From NCBI GenBank assembly GCA_023667225.1, contig JAMPAN010000001.1, positions 388,054-451,141 of the forward strand: a stretch of DNA of 63,088 bases, given 5' to 3'. Shown here piece after piece: positions 40,006 to 47,402 of the stretch. A program made the position numbers and the translations under genes. Position 1 is the first letter of the stretch. Every line of letters begins with the position of its first letter. This stretch comes from Oxalobacter formigenes (lineage in GTDB: Bacteria > Pseudomonadota > Gammaproteobacteria > Burkholderiales > Burkholderiaceae_D). The notes beneath the pieces were generated by a model, which had not been told where the DNA came from, searched no databases, and saw nothing but the letters and a program-made list of their open reading frames with translations.

Positions 40006-40434
40006 ATGAATAAAAAAGCCGGATATGTATTTTTGCTTGCTATCGCAGCCTTATGCTCAGGACTTTCATCAGCGGAAGAAGCCAAATGTATGCAAGACAA
40101 AAAAAGTGCCACAGTATTGCGTAATAACGGGGAGGCCATCAAATTGACAGGCAAGGCCAAGGCAACAGGGACATGGTTTTCCCATAACAATCAATACCAA
40201 TTGCATATTGGAGAGAAGACATTCAAAGTAGCCCAATCCAAATTTAAAGACTGTGAGTACAATCCATCAGCACTCAACCTTTCCAGTAACGATGCGATCA
40301 AAATAGCTGCCGATGCTGGTACCGTTGCGTCAATTGTGGGTATGAAAGGTATGAAAGGTACAAAAGGTGCAAAAGGTGCAAAAGCCCATGCGGCTTCATC
40401 AGCTATTTCAGTAGTTCCTTCGCTATTGAAATAA
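40006..40434 (+). CDS. Secreted protein with C-terminal GxKG repeats, unknown function
   Basis: This 142 aa product has a clear signal peptide (NKKAGYVFLLAIAALCSGLSSA), two cysteines in the mature part, and a lysine-rich body. The C-terminal run GMKGMKGTKGAKGAKA is coded by near-perfect nine-base tandem repeats at 40339-40384. A hydrophobic stretch (AGTVASIVGM) lies just before the repeats. I do not recognise a family. The gene is divergent from the XRE regulator and shares its operator. The AT-rich composition differs from the core genome. Confidence 0.7.
   Translation: MNKKAGYVFLLAIAALCSGLSSAEEAKCMQDKKSATVLRNNGEAIKLTGKAKATGTWFSHNNQYQLHIGEKTFKVAQSKFKDCEYNPSALNLSSNDAIKIAADAGTVASIVGMKGMKGTKGAKGAKAHAASSAISVVPSLLK
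40339..40384 (+). repeat. Nine-base tandem repeats coding (M/T/A)KG
   Basis: GGTATGAAA, GGTATGAAA, GGTACAAAA, GGTGCAAAA, GGTGCAAAA follow one another in frame. The unit length is a multiple of three, so copy-number change would keep the frame. Confidence 0.75.
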
Positions 40435-40707
40435 GTTCCTTATATATGTGATAGGTACATGCAGCAATTATGCATGGTACATGCCATACCTGTTGCACCA
40501 GTTTCCCGGTTCCTGAAATATGAGCAGACAAGAAATACAGTTTATTGTTACCTATTATATTCAAGATATTATTTATCTGTAATGCTTATATGTGACTGGT
40601 TTTCTGGCAAAGTTATAGCCAAGATGAATATTTATTCATAAGAGCGCATAGTAAAGATTTCTTGCTCTTGAAAATATATTGCCTAACAAATGCAAGAGGA
40701 ATTATCA

Positions 40708-41346
40708 ATGTTAAATATAAAAGAAGCAACACTGGGTATATTGTTAATGTTCCTGGCAGGTTGTTCAACATTACTTGAATCTGAAAAGATAATTACTCCC
40801 GAAGCGCAAGCTGATATTGAAAAATATCTTGCTTTGCCCAGGTATAATAACCCATTGAAATTTGATATCACACAATTAGGTTTCAAGAATGAGAATATTA
40901 AGACGTTGGAAGAACTTAATAAAAAATATCCCAATTACAGCTGGAATACTTCCACATATGATCTTGTATATGATGTTTTTCAGAATGATCCTGATAGGCC
41001 GGGGGAAACCGTACAGTATTATTACAAGACGATAAAAAGTGCCAAAAGAATAGCGTACAGATCTGTGCTAACAAAAGAAAATATAAATAATTTGAAAAAT
41101 AAATATTTTGGCAAGAAAGTGGTTATTTATGATATTGATGATGAAAACTCGGCGCAGTATAGCTGTAACAATATAAAAAGAAATGCAGCTTTAGCTCTTC
41201 GGATGATACCGGTTGTCGGTGTAATTGCAAATATCACAGCTGATAACGTGCACGAAAATGATATTAAAAATGATCAGGCATACTGGAGTTGTTCAGCACG
41301 GGTAGAAGTGAGGTTATTTTATGGGGCTCATATTCCCTGGAAATAG
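40708..41346 (+). CDS. Predicted lipoprotein, unknown function
   Basis: This 212 aa frame has a lipoprotein signal peptide with lipobox LAGC (MLNIKEATLGILLMFLAGCSTLL), so Cys19 is probably lipidated. The mature part is polar. It contains a hydrophobic ALALRMIPVVGVIANITA segment near the C-terminus and two further Cys. ATG 40708 has GAGGA eight bases upstream; ATG 40690 is the earlier in-frame alternative. The very AT-rich DNA points to acquisition by transfer. No family recognised. Confidence 0.65.
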   Translation: MLNIKEATLGILLMFLAGCSTLLESEKIITPEAQADIEKYLALPRYNNPLKFDITQLGFKNENIKTLEELNKKYPNYSWNTSTYDLVYDVFQNDPDRPGETVQYYYKTIKSAKRIAYRSVLTKENINNLKNKYFGKKVVIYDIDDENSAQYSCNNIKRNAALALRMIPVVGVIANITADNVHENDIKNDQAYWSCSARVEVRLFYGAHIPWK

Positions 41347-41535
41347 TTGCATATTAGTAGTTCTTTCTTTATTGGAATAAAGTTTTTTACCAAATCGCAT
41401 GTTCGATAGTATATAAAGTAATTATGATGATATTATTGTGTATGCAATGCTCTTTTCCTGGGACTTTGTGAATGTGGAATAAATTGAACATGGCATTTTT
41501 TTTGATAAAGACATAATAAGGTTTTGAAGGTAAGT

Positions 41536-41808
41536 ATGGTTGCAGATAATTTTGATTTATTGGAAGAACACTCTATAAGATCAGCAGGCTGCTATTTTCG
41601 TGAGGTGGTAAAAATAATTGATGAACAATTCGAGGAAGGGTTTTCAAAGAATCATCCTGAATTAATTGCCGCGCTTGCAGGAGTGGCAGAAACAGAATTC
41701 CAGTCTGCTATGGTTGCCCGGATTTCCAAACGACTTGGAATAGGGTTATATGAAATTGCAAGTAGCCTTGAAGATGTGAGTGATGCCTTGGTTTCCGATT
41801 GTGGATAG
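41536..41808 (+). CDS. Small hypothetical protein in AT-rich island
   Basis: This is a 90 aa acidic, mostly helical protein (VADNFDLLEEHSIRSAGCYF...) with no signal peptide. AAGGTAAGT precedes ATG 41536. A segment GVAETEFQSAMVARISKRL could be amphipathic. I do not recognise it. A second short frame overlaps its end in another phase (41799-41966), so the pair may be two coupled small genes or one frameshifted gene. Confidence 0.5.
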   Translation: MVADNFDLLEEHSIRSAGCYFREVVKIIDEQFEEGFSKNHPELIAALAGVAETEFQSAMVARISKRLGIGLYEIASSLEDVSDALVSDCG

Positions 41809-41966
41809 CAGGCCTGGCAGCGGCAAGTCTTTATAGAGCTGGAGGAGAATATAATAATTTCTGGTTTGGTATTTTTCTTGTAAAAGTGAAAAACAATATA
41901 GATCTTATTATATGGAATAATGGGCAGTGGTTTTTTAAAAGAGGAGAAAGATCACGATTTGCCTGA
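41799..41966 (+). CDS. Possible small ORF overlapping the preceding gene
   Basis: From TTG 41799 a 55-codon frame reads WIAGLAAASLYRAGGEYNNF, then WFGIFLVKVKNNID and a WFFKRGERSRFA end. Its composition is protein-like, but there is no ribosome site and no family. It could be the displaced C-terminus of the gene ending at 41808. Confidence 0.3.
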   Translation: MWIAGLAAASLYRAGGEYNNFWFGIFLVKVKNNIDLIIWNNGQWFFKRGERSRFA

Positions 41967-42171
41967 TTTTTGATGAGTGACAGGAAAATGCATAGCAGGA
42001 CTTTTGCATAATCAATGCAAATGATGAGCTGTTATCAGTTTGTTTTTAGGGTAATGAGCTTTTATTGTTGCCGAAACTAAAAAAAGAATTTATCATCTCC
42101 CGCCCGGCTAGCCCCTTCGTATTTCCATGAAGCCAAAACGGGAAAAACTGAAAGTCCAGGAAAACAGGCAT
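41967..42171. other. Non-coding stretch, nothing identified
   Basis: No frame with a ribosome site, no tRNA and no strong repeat are visible here. The base composition is AT-rich at first and becomes more balanced near 42100. Confidence 0.5.
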
Positions 42172-42204
42172 AAAAAATGCCTCCGGATTTCTCTGGAGGC
42201 ATTT
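42172..42204 (-). terminator. Terminator of the higBA transcript
   Basis: AAATGCCTCC (42175-42184) and GGAGGCATTT (42195-42204) form a perfect stem. On the minus strand a T run follows, as expected for leftward transcription ending after higA. Confidence 0.7.
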
Positions 42205-42294
42205 CTACATGTATTAAATTAAGCACCATTTGACACCAAAAAAGGGTCATGTATCAAGTTTTATGTGCTTGATTACAATCTAATCAAGACATGA

Positions 42295-42579
42295 TCACTG
42301 TCTCAATGACTGCAACTGGCTGACATCTACCCTTTCTCTGACGTGCCATAAATCATAATCAGCCTGTAAGCGCAACCACAACGAAGCCGTGCTACCGATT
42401 GTGGCAGACAAACGCAACGCCATTTCCGGCGAGATGGCCGACTTTTCCGTCACAATCCGCTGAACAGTTGCCGGGGAAACCTTCAATTTTTTTGCAAAGG
42501 CATTGATACTCAGTCCCAGATCTTCCATCGCTTCTTTTACCAGACCGCCCGGATGGGGCGGATTAAACATGCCAGCCAT
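42295..42579 (-). CDS. higA: HigA family antitoxin
   Basis: This is a 94 aa XRE-type helix-turn-helix antitoxin. It has the family opening NPPHPGGLVKEAMEDLGLSINAFAKKLKVS, the recognition helix ATVQRIVTEKSAIS and the conserved TASLWLRLQADYDLW. HigA neutralises HigB and represses the operon. ATG 42579 shares one base with the higB stop (TGATG), so translation is coupled. A 30-base palindrome overlapping the promoter is the likely operator. Confidence 0.92.
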   Translation of the reverse strand: MAGMFNPPHPGGLVKEAMEDLGLSINAFAKKLKVSPATVQRIVTEKSAISPEMALRLSATIGSTASLWLRLQADYDLWHVRERVDVSQLQSLRQ

Positions 42580-42854
42580 CAGTGATAATCCTCATAATTG
42601 ACGATATAAACATCGCCATCGATAAACTCAAACGTAATGCGCCAGTTAGCGGCGCGAATGGAATAAAGCCCATTTTTATCACCGCTTAACTTGTGCAGAT
42701 TAAAGCCCTGAACATCCACGTCTTCAATCTTCTCTGCCATATCCAGCACATGAAGGCGTAATGCAATCTTCTTTGCATGCGCCGCTTCAATACCAGACTT
42801 AGACCCTGTCTCAAACAGGAGTTGCAGACCCTTGTGCTTAAAACTCTTGATTAT
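42579..42854 (-). CDS. higB: HigB family toxin, no canonical start codon
   Basis: The minus-strand frame gives 91 residues of a RelE-fold HigB mRNA interferase: IIKSFKHKGLQLLFETGSKSG at the N-terminus and NLHKLSGDKNGLYSIRAANWRITF in the middle, ending GDVYIVNYEDYH. The family normally begins Met-Ile-Lys-Ser-Phe; here the first codon is ATA (42854-42852), and no ATG, GTG or TTG precedes it in frame before the upstream TGA. The first in-frame ATG is at codon 39. The toxin may be silenced, or may start at ATA/ATC. Family identity is strong; expression is doubtful. Confidence 0.75.
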   Translation of the reverse strand: MIKSFKHKGLQLLFETGSKSGIEAAHAKKIALRLHVLDMAEKIEDVDVQGFNLHKLSGDKNGLYSIRAANWRITFEFIDGDVYIVNYEDYH

Positions 42855-42860
42855 GAAGAG

Positions 42861-42888
42861 ATTATATCAATTGTTTCTTATTGCGCAA
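42861..42888 (-). promoter_or_regulatory. higBA promoter
   Basis: A perfect TATAAT (42866-42861 on the minus strand) lies beside the palindrome, with a partial -35 (TTGCGC) in its centre after a 16-base spacer. The predicted start at about 42854 coincides with the first base of the higB ATA codon, implying a leaderless message. Confidence 0.55.
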
Positions 42889-42899
42889 TAAGAAACAAT
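42870..42899. repeat. Perfect 30-base palindrome, likely HigA operator
   Basis: ATTGTTTCTTATTGC and its exact complement GCAATAAGAAACAAT are directly joined. The palindrome covers the -35 region and reaches to four bases from the -10 of the higBA promoter. Confidence 0.75.
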
Positions 42900-42928
42900 G
42901 TCCATCATCCCCTCGTACATTCTCCATC

Positions 42929-42942
42929 TTGATATATGTCAA
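42929..42942. promoter_or_regulatory. FNR-like site
   Basis: TTGATATATGTCAA matches nine of ten fixed bases of the FNR/ANR consensus TTGAT-N4-ATCAA. It is centred about 81 bases upstream of the higB start and inside a larger dyad (ATCTTGA...TCAAGAT). A chance match cannot be excluded. Confidence 0.25.
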
Positions 42943-42948
42943 GATTTC

Positions 42949-43101
42949 TCAGTTTCCGGCTTCAACGATTCCTGCCTGTTCCAGTCTGTCGGTAATTGCT
43001 GTCATGGCCTTTTCCCCCCAGCCCTGATCAACCTGCGGGAAGCCTCCTGCGGGGAAAAAAACTGTCTGCCATGAAGCCTTTGCTCCAATACTATCTGTCA
43101 C
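42949..43101 (-). pseudogene. Short ORF or gene remnant
   Basis: A minus-strand frame from GTG 43101 gives 50 residues (TDSIGAKASWQTVFFPAGGF, QVDQGWGEKAMTAI, TDRLEQAGIVEAGN). The composition is protein-like, but there is no ribosome site and no family known to me. It is best read as a remnant or small ORF, and is the only coding hint between higB and 43133. Confidence 0.25.
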
Positions 43102-43127
43102 AATTTTGGCACAGACGAAATTACAAT

Positions 43128-43152
43128 AAAAAAGCCCGCTAAAAAAGCGGGC
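43128..43152 (-). terminator. Terminator of the panE-LUD-BASS operon
   Basis: GCCCGCT (43134-43140) pairs with AGCGGGC (43146-43152). On the minus strand the stem is followed by TTTTTTATT. It lies 25 bases after the transporter stop. Confidence 0.75.
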
Positions 43153-43177
43153 AAAATCAGGTTTGTTGCTGCCTGGC

Positions 43178-44085
43178 TTATGCTCTCTCTTTTTTTTGCA
43201 TTATCCAGAGTTGCCAGGCGTTGAAGAGGTTCTGGCTGACGAGGTAGGCGCAGGCAGTAATGGAGACACCGGGGGTGAGCCAGGTATCTGCCATCCAGAG
43301 GCCGAGAACGGCGTTTTTCTGTCCCAGAGCCTGGCCTGCTGTGATGCGGTCGTGAAAGAAGTGTTTTCCCAGTTGTTTGCCGGTGACAAATTGCAGGATG
43401 CAGATAATGAGTGCGGTTAGTCCCATGAGGGCGGCTGTGATGCCGTTATCCGGATGGTGAACCAGGGCGTTGACGGTTTTTGCAACGGTGATGATGAGGG
43501 CGGTGCTCCACAGGTAAAAGGCGCATTCCTGCCAATTGCCCAGTTTTTCATTGAATGCCGGGGTGAAGCGGCGCATGAGCAGGGCAAGAAAAAGCGGCAG
43601 GATAAGGAGAGGGAAGACTTTTTTGCCGATGGTGAGAAAGGCGGGCAGGAAACCGATGTGGTTTTCTGCCGGATGGATGATGGGGAAGAGAAGGGGGCAG
43701 CAATGGCGGCAGCCTGGTTGGAGAGGATGGTAAAGCTGGTGATGCTGGCCGCGCTGCCGCCCAGTTTGCGGGTGATGACGGCTGCCGCTGTGCCGGTTGG
43801 CGTGATGAATAAAACGATGACAGCTTCGGCGAGGAGCGGGTTGACGGGGGTAAGGAGCAGCCAGGCCAGGAGGCTGCCGCCAAGCTGGCAGGCCAGGAGG
43901 GACAGGTGCATGGCGTTAAAGCGGATGCTGCTGAAGGGAAGGCGGCAGAAGGTGAAGAGCAGCATGGTAAAAATGAGGTACGGCAGGAGGAAGGCAAGAT
44001 TACCAAAAACGGGAAATCCTGCCGTACCAATGGCAATGGCAAGCGGCAATGTCCAGTTTTTGACAAAGCCTATGATGCGGTTCAT
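43178..44085 (-). pseudogene. BASS-family sodium-dependent transporter, frameshifted
   Basis: Two overlapping minus-strand frames encode one membrane protein of about 300 aa of the bile acid:sodium symporter (BASS) superfamily. The first part (NRIIGFVKNWTLPLAIAIG to NQAAAIAAP) includes the GTAAAVITRKLGG signature. The second part resumes as LFPIIHPAENHIGFLP and KKVFPLLILPLFLALLMRRF and runs to the stop at 43178. The break is in a C5 run (43693-43697); one added C restores A-P-L-L-F-P. It lies four bases after the LUD gene in a LysR-controlled operon. Either a pseudogene or a base-call error. Confidence 0.8.
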
Positions 44086-44089
44086 GGTG

Positions 44090-44683
44090 TTACAGTCCCA
44101 GATTCTGGTCGATAAAAATGATTTCAGCTTTCATGCCGTAAGGCGGGCGTTCCATAATCATGGTCATGTGGCAGACTCTGTCCGGTGTGTTGCAGTTGTA
44201 GCACTGGTCTGCATTTCTGGCACAGGGGGTTTTTGCCCTGAGGCGCCGGGCATTTTTTGGGGCGGCTATGTTTTTTGCCCGGTGCAAGGCATCTGCCAGG
44301 GTGGGGGTGATTTTGTTTTTTCCCACGATGTAGTAACAGGTCTTTGGACCAAAGGCCATCATGGCAATGCGATTTCCGGTTTTGTCGATGTTGACGATTT
44401 GCCCGGTTTCGGCAATGGCGTTGACGCTGGTGATGTAAATGCCACACTGGTTGGCCAGCCGTCTGACTTCATCGGAGAGAACCCTGTTGTGCCAAACAAC
44501 GATGTTTTTTTGTGAGAGGGCTTCAAAAAGCCCGATTTCATTGAGGGATACGCTGCCGCCAAAACCGATGGTTTGCTGCCGGAGGGTAGCGGCAAGGTAA
44601 TCTTTGGCTTCTTCTCCTGTGGAAAAGAGCTGTGTTGAGAAGCCATAGTTTTCGAGGTTGTTTCTGATGGCGGTGTAGTCCAT
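44090..44683 (-). CDS. LUD-domain protein (LutC/YkgG-like)
   Basis: This 197 aa protein belongs to the LUD (DUF162) family that includes LutC of the lactate-oxidation complex. Motifs include TIGFGGSVSLNEIGLFEAL, TSVNAIAETGQIVNID and GPKTCYYIVGKNKI. Four cysteines cluster near the C-terminus (CARNADQCYNCNTPDRVCHM), which is compatible with a metal or Fe-S site. The partner proteins LutA and LutB are absent here. It lies between a PanE-like reductase and a BASS transporter. Confidence 0.8.
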   Translation of the reverse strand: MDYTAIRNNLENYGFSTQLFSTGEEAKDYLAATLRQQTIGFGGSVSLNEIGLFEALSQKNIVVWHNRVLSDEVRRLANQCGIYITSVNAIAETGQIVNIDKTGNRIAMMAFGPKTCYYIVGKNKITPTLADALHRAKNIAAPKNARRLRAKTPCARNADQCYNCNTPDRVCHMTMIMERPPYGMKAEIIFIDQNLGL

Positions 44684-44711
44684 GTTTTTCTCCCTGATTA
44701 TGCGTTTTTTA

Positions 44712-45686
44712 TCAGTAAAGCCCTTCTTTTCGTCCCAGTTCCTGTACGAGAACCAGCAGGGTATCGACGGTTGGCGTCGGGATGCCTGTTAAGCTGCCCA
44801 GTTCCTGGACGGCTGTTACCAGTGCGTCGATTTCCAGTGAGCGATGGCGTTCGATGTCTTGCAGCATGGACATTTTGTGTCCTATGGCTGTGCCTGCTAT
44901 GTTCAGCCGCCGTATCATCATTTCTTCCGGGATGTTGACGCCCAGTGCCTGGGTAACGGCCCTGGTTTCTGTCATGGCGCGGATGCACAGTTCACGGAGC
45001 GGTCCCTGTGTGATCCGGTCGAGCGTTGTATGTGTCAAGGCGCTGATGGGGTTAAAACAGACGTTGCCCCAGAGTTTTAACCAGACATTCCAGCGAATGG
45101 CATCTCTGATGGGGGCATCAAAGCCGGCACGGGTGAAGATTTCTGCCAGTTTTGTGACGCGCTCGGAGCGTGTGCCGTCGGGTTCGCCGATGATGAAGCG
45201 GTTGAATTCGTGGTGTTCAATGACGCCGGGCGCAATGACTTCGGCAGCCGGATCGACAACGCAGCCGATGGCTCTTTGGGGGCCGATGTGTTTCCATTGT
45301 TCGCCATCTGGATCGACGGATTCAAGGCTGCGTCCTTCGAATTTTGAGCCTTCCTTGTAGAAGTACCACCAGGGGATGCCATTCATGGCGGTGACCATTG
45401 CTGTTTCAGGCCCAAGCAGGGGGGCGAATTTTCGGGCATTTTCATGGGACTGGTTTGCCTTGAGGGTGCAGATGACGTAATCCTGGGGACCGAAGTCGGC
45501 AGGGTTGTCGCTGGCCGGGATGCTGACAGTTTTTTGCCTGCCGTCTTCGATGAGTGTCAGGCCGTTTTTTTGTATGGCCTTCAGGTGTTCGCCGCGTGCA
45601 ATTGCACAGACTTTTTCTCCTGCTTCGGCAAGTTTTACGGCCATGTAGCCGCCGATGGCACCGGCGCCGTAGATACATATTTTCAT
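44712..45686 (-). CDS. 2-dehydropantoate 2-reductase family protein (PanE/ApbA-like)
   Basis: This 324 aa NADPH-dependent reductase has the Rossmann motif GAGAIGG (residues 7-13), and the catalytic lysine region WNVWLKLWGNVCFNPISAL follows near residue 200. The helical C-terminal domain carries the conserved RRLNIAGTAIGHKMSMLQDI. PanE reduces ketopantoate to pantoate for CoA synthesis, but many homologues act on other 2-oxo acids. It is the first gene of the operon and diverges from a LysR regulator, so its job is probably catabolic or conditional. No symbol is assigned for that reason. Confidence 0.82.
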   Translation of the reverse strand: MKICIYGAGAIGGYMAVKLAEAGEKVCAIARGEHLKAIQKNGLTLIEDGRQKTVSIPASDNPADFGPQDYVICTLKANQSHENARKFAPLLGPETAMVTAMNGIPWWYFYKEGSKFEGRSLESVDPDGEQWKHIGPQRAIGCVVDPAAEVIAPGVIEHHEFNRFIIGEPDGTRSERVTKLAEIFTRAGFDAPIRDAIRWNVWLKLWGNVCFNPISALTHTTLDRITQGPLRELCIRAMTETRAVTQALGVNIPEEMMIRRLNIAGTAIGHKMSMLQDIERHRSLEIDALVTAVQELGSLTGIPTPTVDTLLVLVQELGRKEGLY

Positions 45687-45817
45687 GATGTTTTCCTTTT
45701 ATATCGGATGGTCAAGGGGGTGAAGGGATTCTTGTTTGCAGGATAGCGATTTTCTATTTATATTTGAAATACTTTTTTTATTGAATATTTATACTTTTTT
45801 TCTATAAATCGACCAGC
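45687..45817. promoter_or_regulatory. AT-rich divergent control region
   Basis: This 131-base gap separates the panE-like operon from the LysR gene. It is very AT-rich near the LysR start and is where a LysR regulator would bind both promoters. No single box can be chosen with confidence. Confidence 0.45.
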
Positions 45818-46693
45818 ATGGATTTAAGACAATTGCGCTATTTTTGTGCGATAGCGGAGGAGGGCACGATCAGCAAGGCGGCAGAACGGCTGCATATTTC
45901 CCAGCCGCCGCTCAGTTTGCAGCTGAAGTTGCTGGAGGAGGAGCTGGGGGTAAAGCTGATTGAGCGAAATACCCGTTACCTGAGGTTGACGCAGGTGGGG
46001 CATGTTTTTTATCAGCGTGCTTCGCAGATTCTCGACATGATCGGGACAACGGCCGAGGAGGTGCGGAATATGAAGCATGGCCTTCAGGGGGTGCTTTCTC
46101 TGGGAAGTCCGCCTGCCATCGGGAGCCTGTATATACCGGAGCGCATCAGGGCGTTTTCGGAGCGGTATCCGCATGTGCGCTTCAACTGGCGGGGAGGGAG
46201 TACTTACCGCGTTCTGGAGTTGCTGGATACTTATGCGATTGAGTTTGGCATTGTGAGGCTGCCGGTTCCGGCTGGCGCTTACCATGTGATGCCGCTTCTG
46301 ACGGAAGAGTGGGTGGCGGTGACGCACAAGGGGGATGCAAGATGGGCAGGGCAGACATGTATTGCATTGCCGGAGCTGGCAGAATCGCCGTTGATTGTGA
46401 TGCACCGTCAGAAAGGGGTGCCTGCGCATGAGGTGGTTTTAGATGAGATGCGTCTGGCAGGGCTTGAGCCGAATATATTTTGCGAGAGCGATCAGATCAG
46501 CATGATTCTTTCGTTGGTGGATTGCGGTTTGGGGATGGCTGTTTTGCCTGAATCAACGCTGGTGCTTCGTCCGCCGGAAGATTTTCACCGTATGCGGATA
46601 ACGGGCTGTACGCTGCAATCTTCTTCTGCGGTTATCTGGCGCAGGGGAAGGAGCCTTTCTGCTGTTGCACGGCTTTTTCTGGAGCTGTTTTAG
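45818..46693 (+). CDS. LysR-family transcriptional regulator
   Basis: This 291 aa protein starts with a LysR helix-turn-helix (MDLRQLRYFCAIAEEGTISKAAERLHISQPPLSLQLKLLEEELG). A linker helix and a two-lobe periplasmic-binding-like effector domain of normal length follow. It is divergent from the PanE-like/LUD/BASS operon, the usual position of a LysR activator relative to its targets. The effector is unknown; a 2-oxo or hydroxy acid is a reasonable guess from the neighbours. Confidence 0.88.
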   Translation: MDLRQLRYFCAIAEEGTISKAAERLHISQPPLSLQLKLLEEELGVKLIERNTRYLRLTQVGHVFYQRASQILDMIGTTAEEVRNMKHGLQGVLSLGSPPAIGSLYIPERIRAFSERYPHVRFNWRGGSTYRVLELLDTYAIEFGIVRLPVPAGAYHVMPLLTEEWVAVTHKGDARWAGQTCIALPELAESPLIVMHRQKGVPAHEVVLDEMRLAGLEPNIFCESDQISMILSLVDCGLGMAVLPESTLVLRPPEDFHRMRITGCTLQSSSAVIWRRGRSLSAVARLFLELF

Positions 46694-46808
46694 AAAAGCG
46701 GTTTTCTTGCTGCAAGGGGCAGGTGATACCTGTCAAATGAAAAATGACGACAGGGGAAGATGAGCATCTTCTTCTGTTTACACCTGCTTTTTATGGCCTG
46801 ACGGCTGG

Positions 46809-47372
46809 TTATTGTTGCGGGAGCGGGGGAAGGTTTTTTTCTTTTATGATGCGCCAGTTGCCTTTGCTGTCAGAACGGACGGTGAATTGTTTTCTGATGG
46901 AGGGGCAGCACATAGCGTCGTTTTCGGCATAGTCGAATCCTTCCAGCGTAAGGGTATTTTTTGTATTGCCCAGGATGCGGGAGACACCGATTCGGGAGTT
47001 GGCCGTTTCAAAGCTGATTTGTGGGGATGAGCGGGCAGGGTCAACATAAAAGGTGTTTCCTGAGCCAATGTTGACGATGGCGATGTTGGCGGTTGTGGCG
47101 CCTGAACCGCCCTGGCAGCCGATATCGCCATACCATATTGCGGCATATTCTGCTTCTTTACGCAGGGTATTTTTCCAGGGAACCAGTGCCGCCACATCAG
47201 ACGGTTCGATGCTGCCTGCGCAGCCAAGTGAATCGGCATAGGATTGGGCGGCCCGGATAACGGCTTTGGTGATGGTTTTGGCAGGTGGCGCTTCCTTAAA
47301 TTCCTGCGCGAAGCTGTTTGCCATCAGGCCAAGGCAGGCTATTCCGCACAGGAGGCATTTTTTAATTTTCAT
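46809..47372 (-). CDS. Secreted hypothetical protein
   Basis: This 187 aa product has a signal peptide (MKIKKCLLCGIACLGLMANSFAQ). The mature domain contains IWYGDIGCQGGSGATTANIAIVN and DYAENDAMCCPSIRKQFTV. Several cysteines could form disulfides in the periplasm. GGAAG lies upstream of ATG 47372. It is read in the same direction as the lipoprotein gene 30 bases upstream and may share a transcript. I do not recognise the family. Confidence 0.7.
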   Translation of the reverse strand: MKIKKCLLCGIACLGLMANSFAQEFKEAPPAKTITKAVIRAAQSYADSLGCAGSIEPSDVAALVPWKNTLRKEAEYAAIWYGDIGCQGGSGATTANIAIVNIGSGNTFYVDPARSSPQISFETANSRIGVSRILGNTKNTLTLEGFDYAENDAMCCPSIRKQFTVRSDSKGNWRIIKEKNLPPLPQQ

Positions 47373-47402
47373 GGTTTGTTTCTTCCGGATTTATTGGAAG
47401 GG

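Noticed and set aside
40339-40384. CRISPR-like array
   Set aside because: The nine-base tandem units have no spacers and are in-frame coding repeats.
39651-40434. Complete restriction-modification system around the C-like protein
   Set aside because: No methylase motif (DPPY, PCQ) or endonuclease-like frame is present next to it; only a secreted protein shares the operator.
43454-44515. 353-codon plus-strand frame across the BASS and LUD genes
   Set aside because: It is antisense to two recognisable proteins and has no motif of its own.
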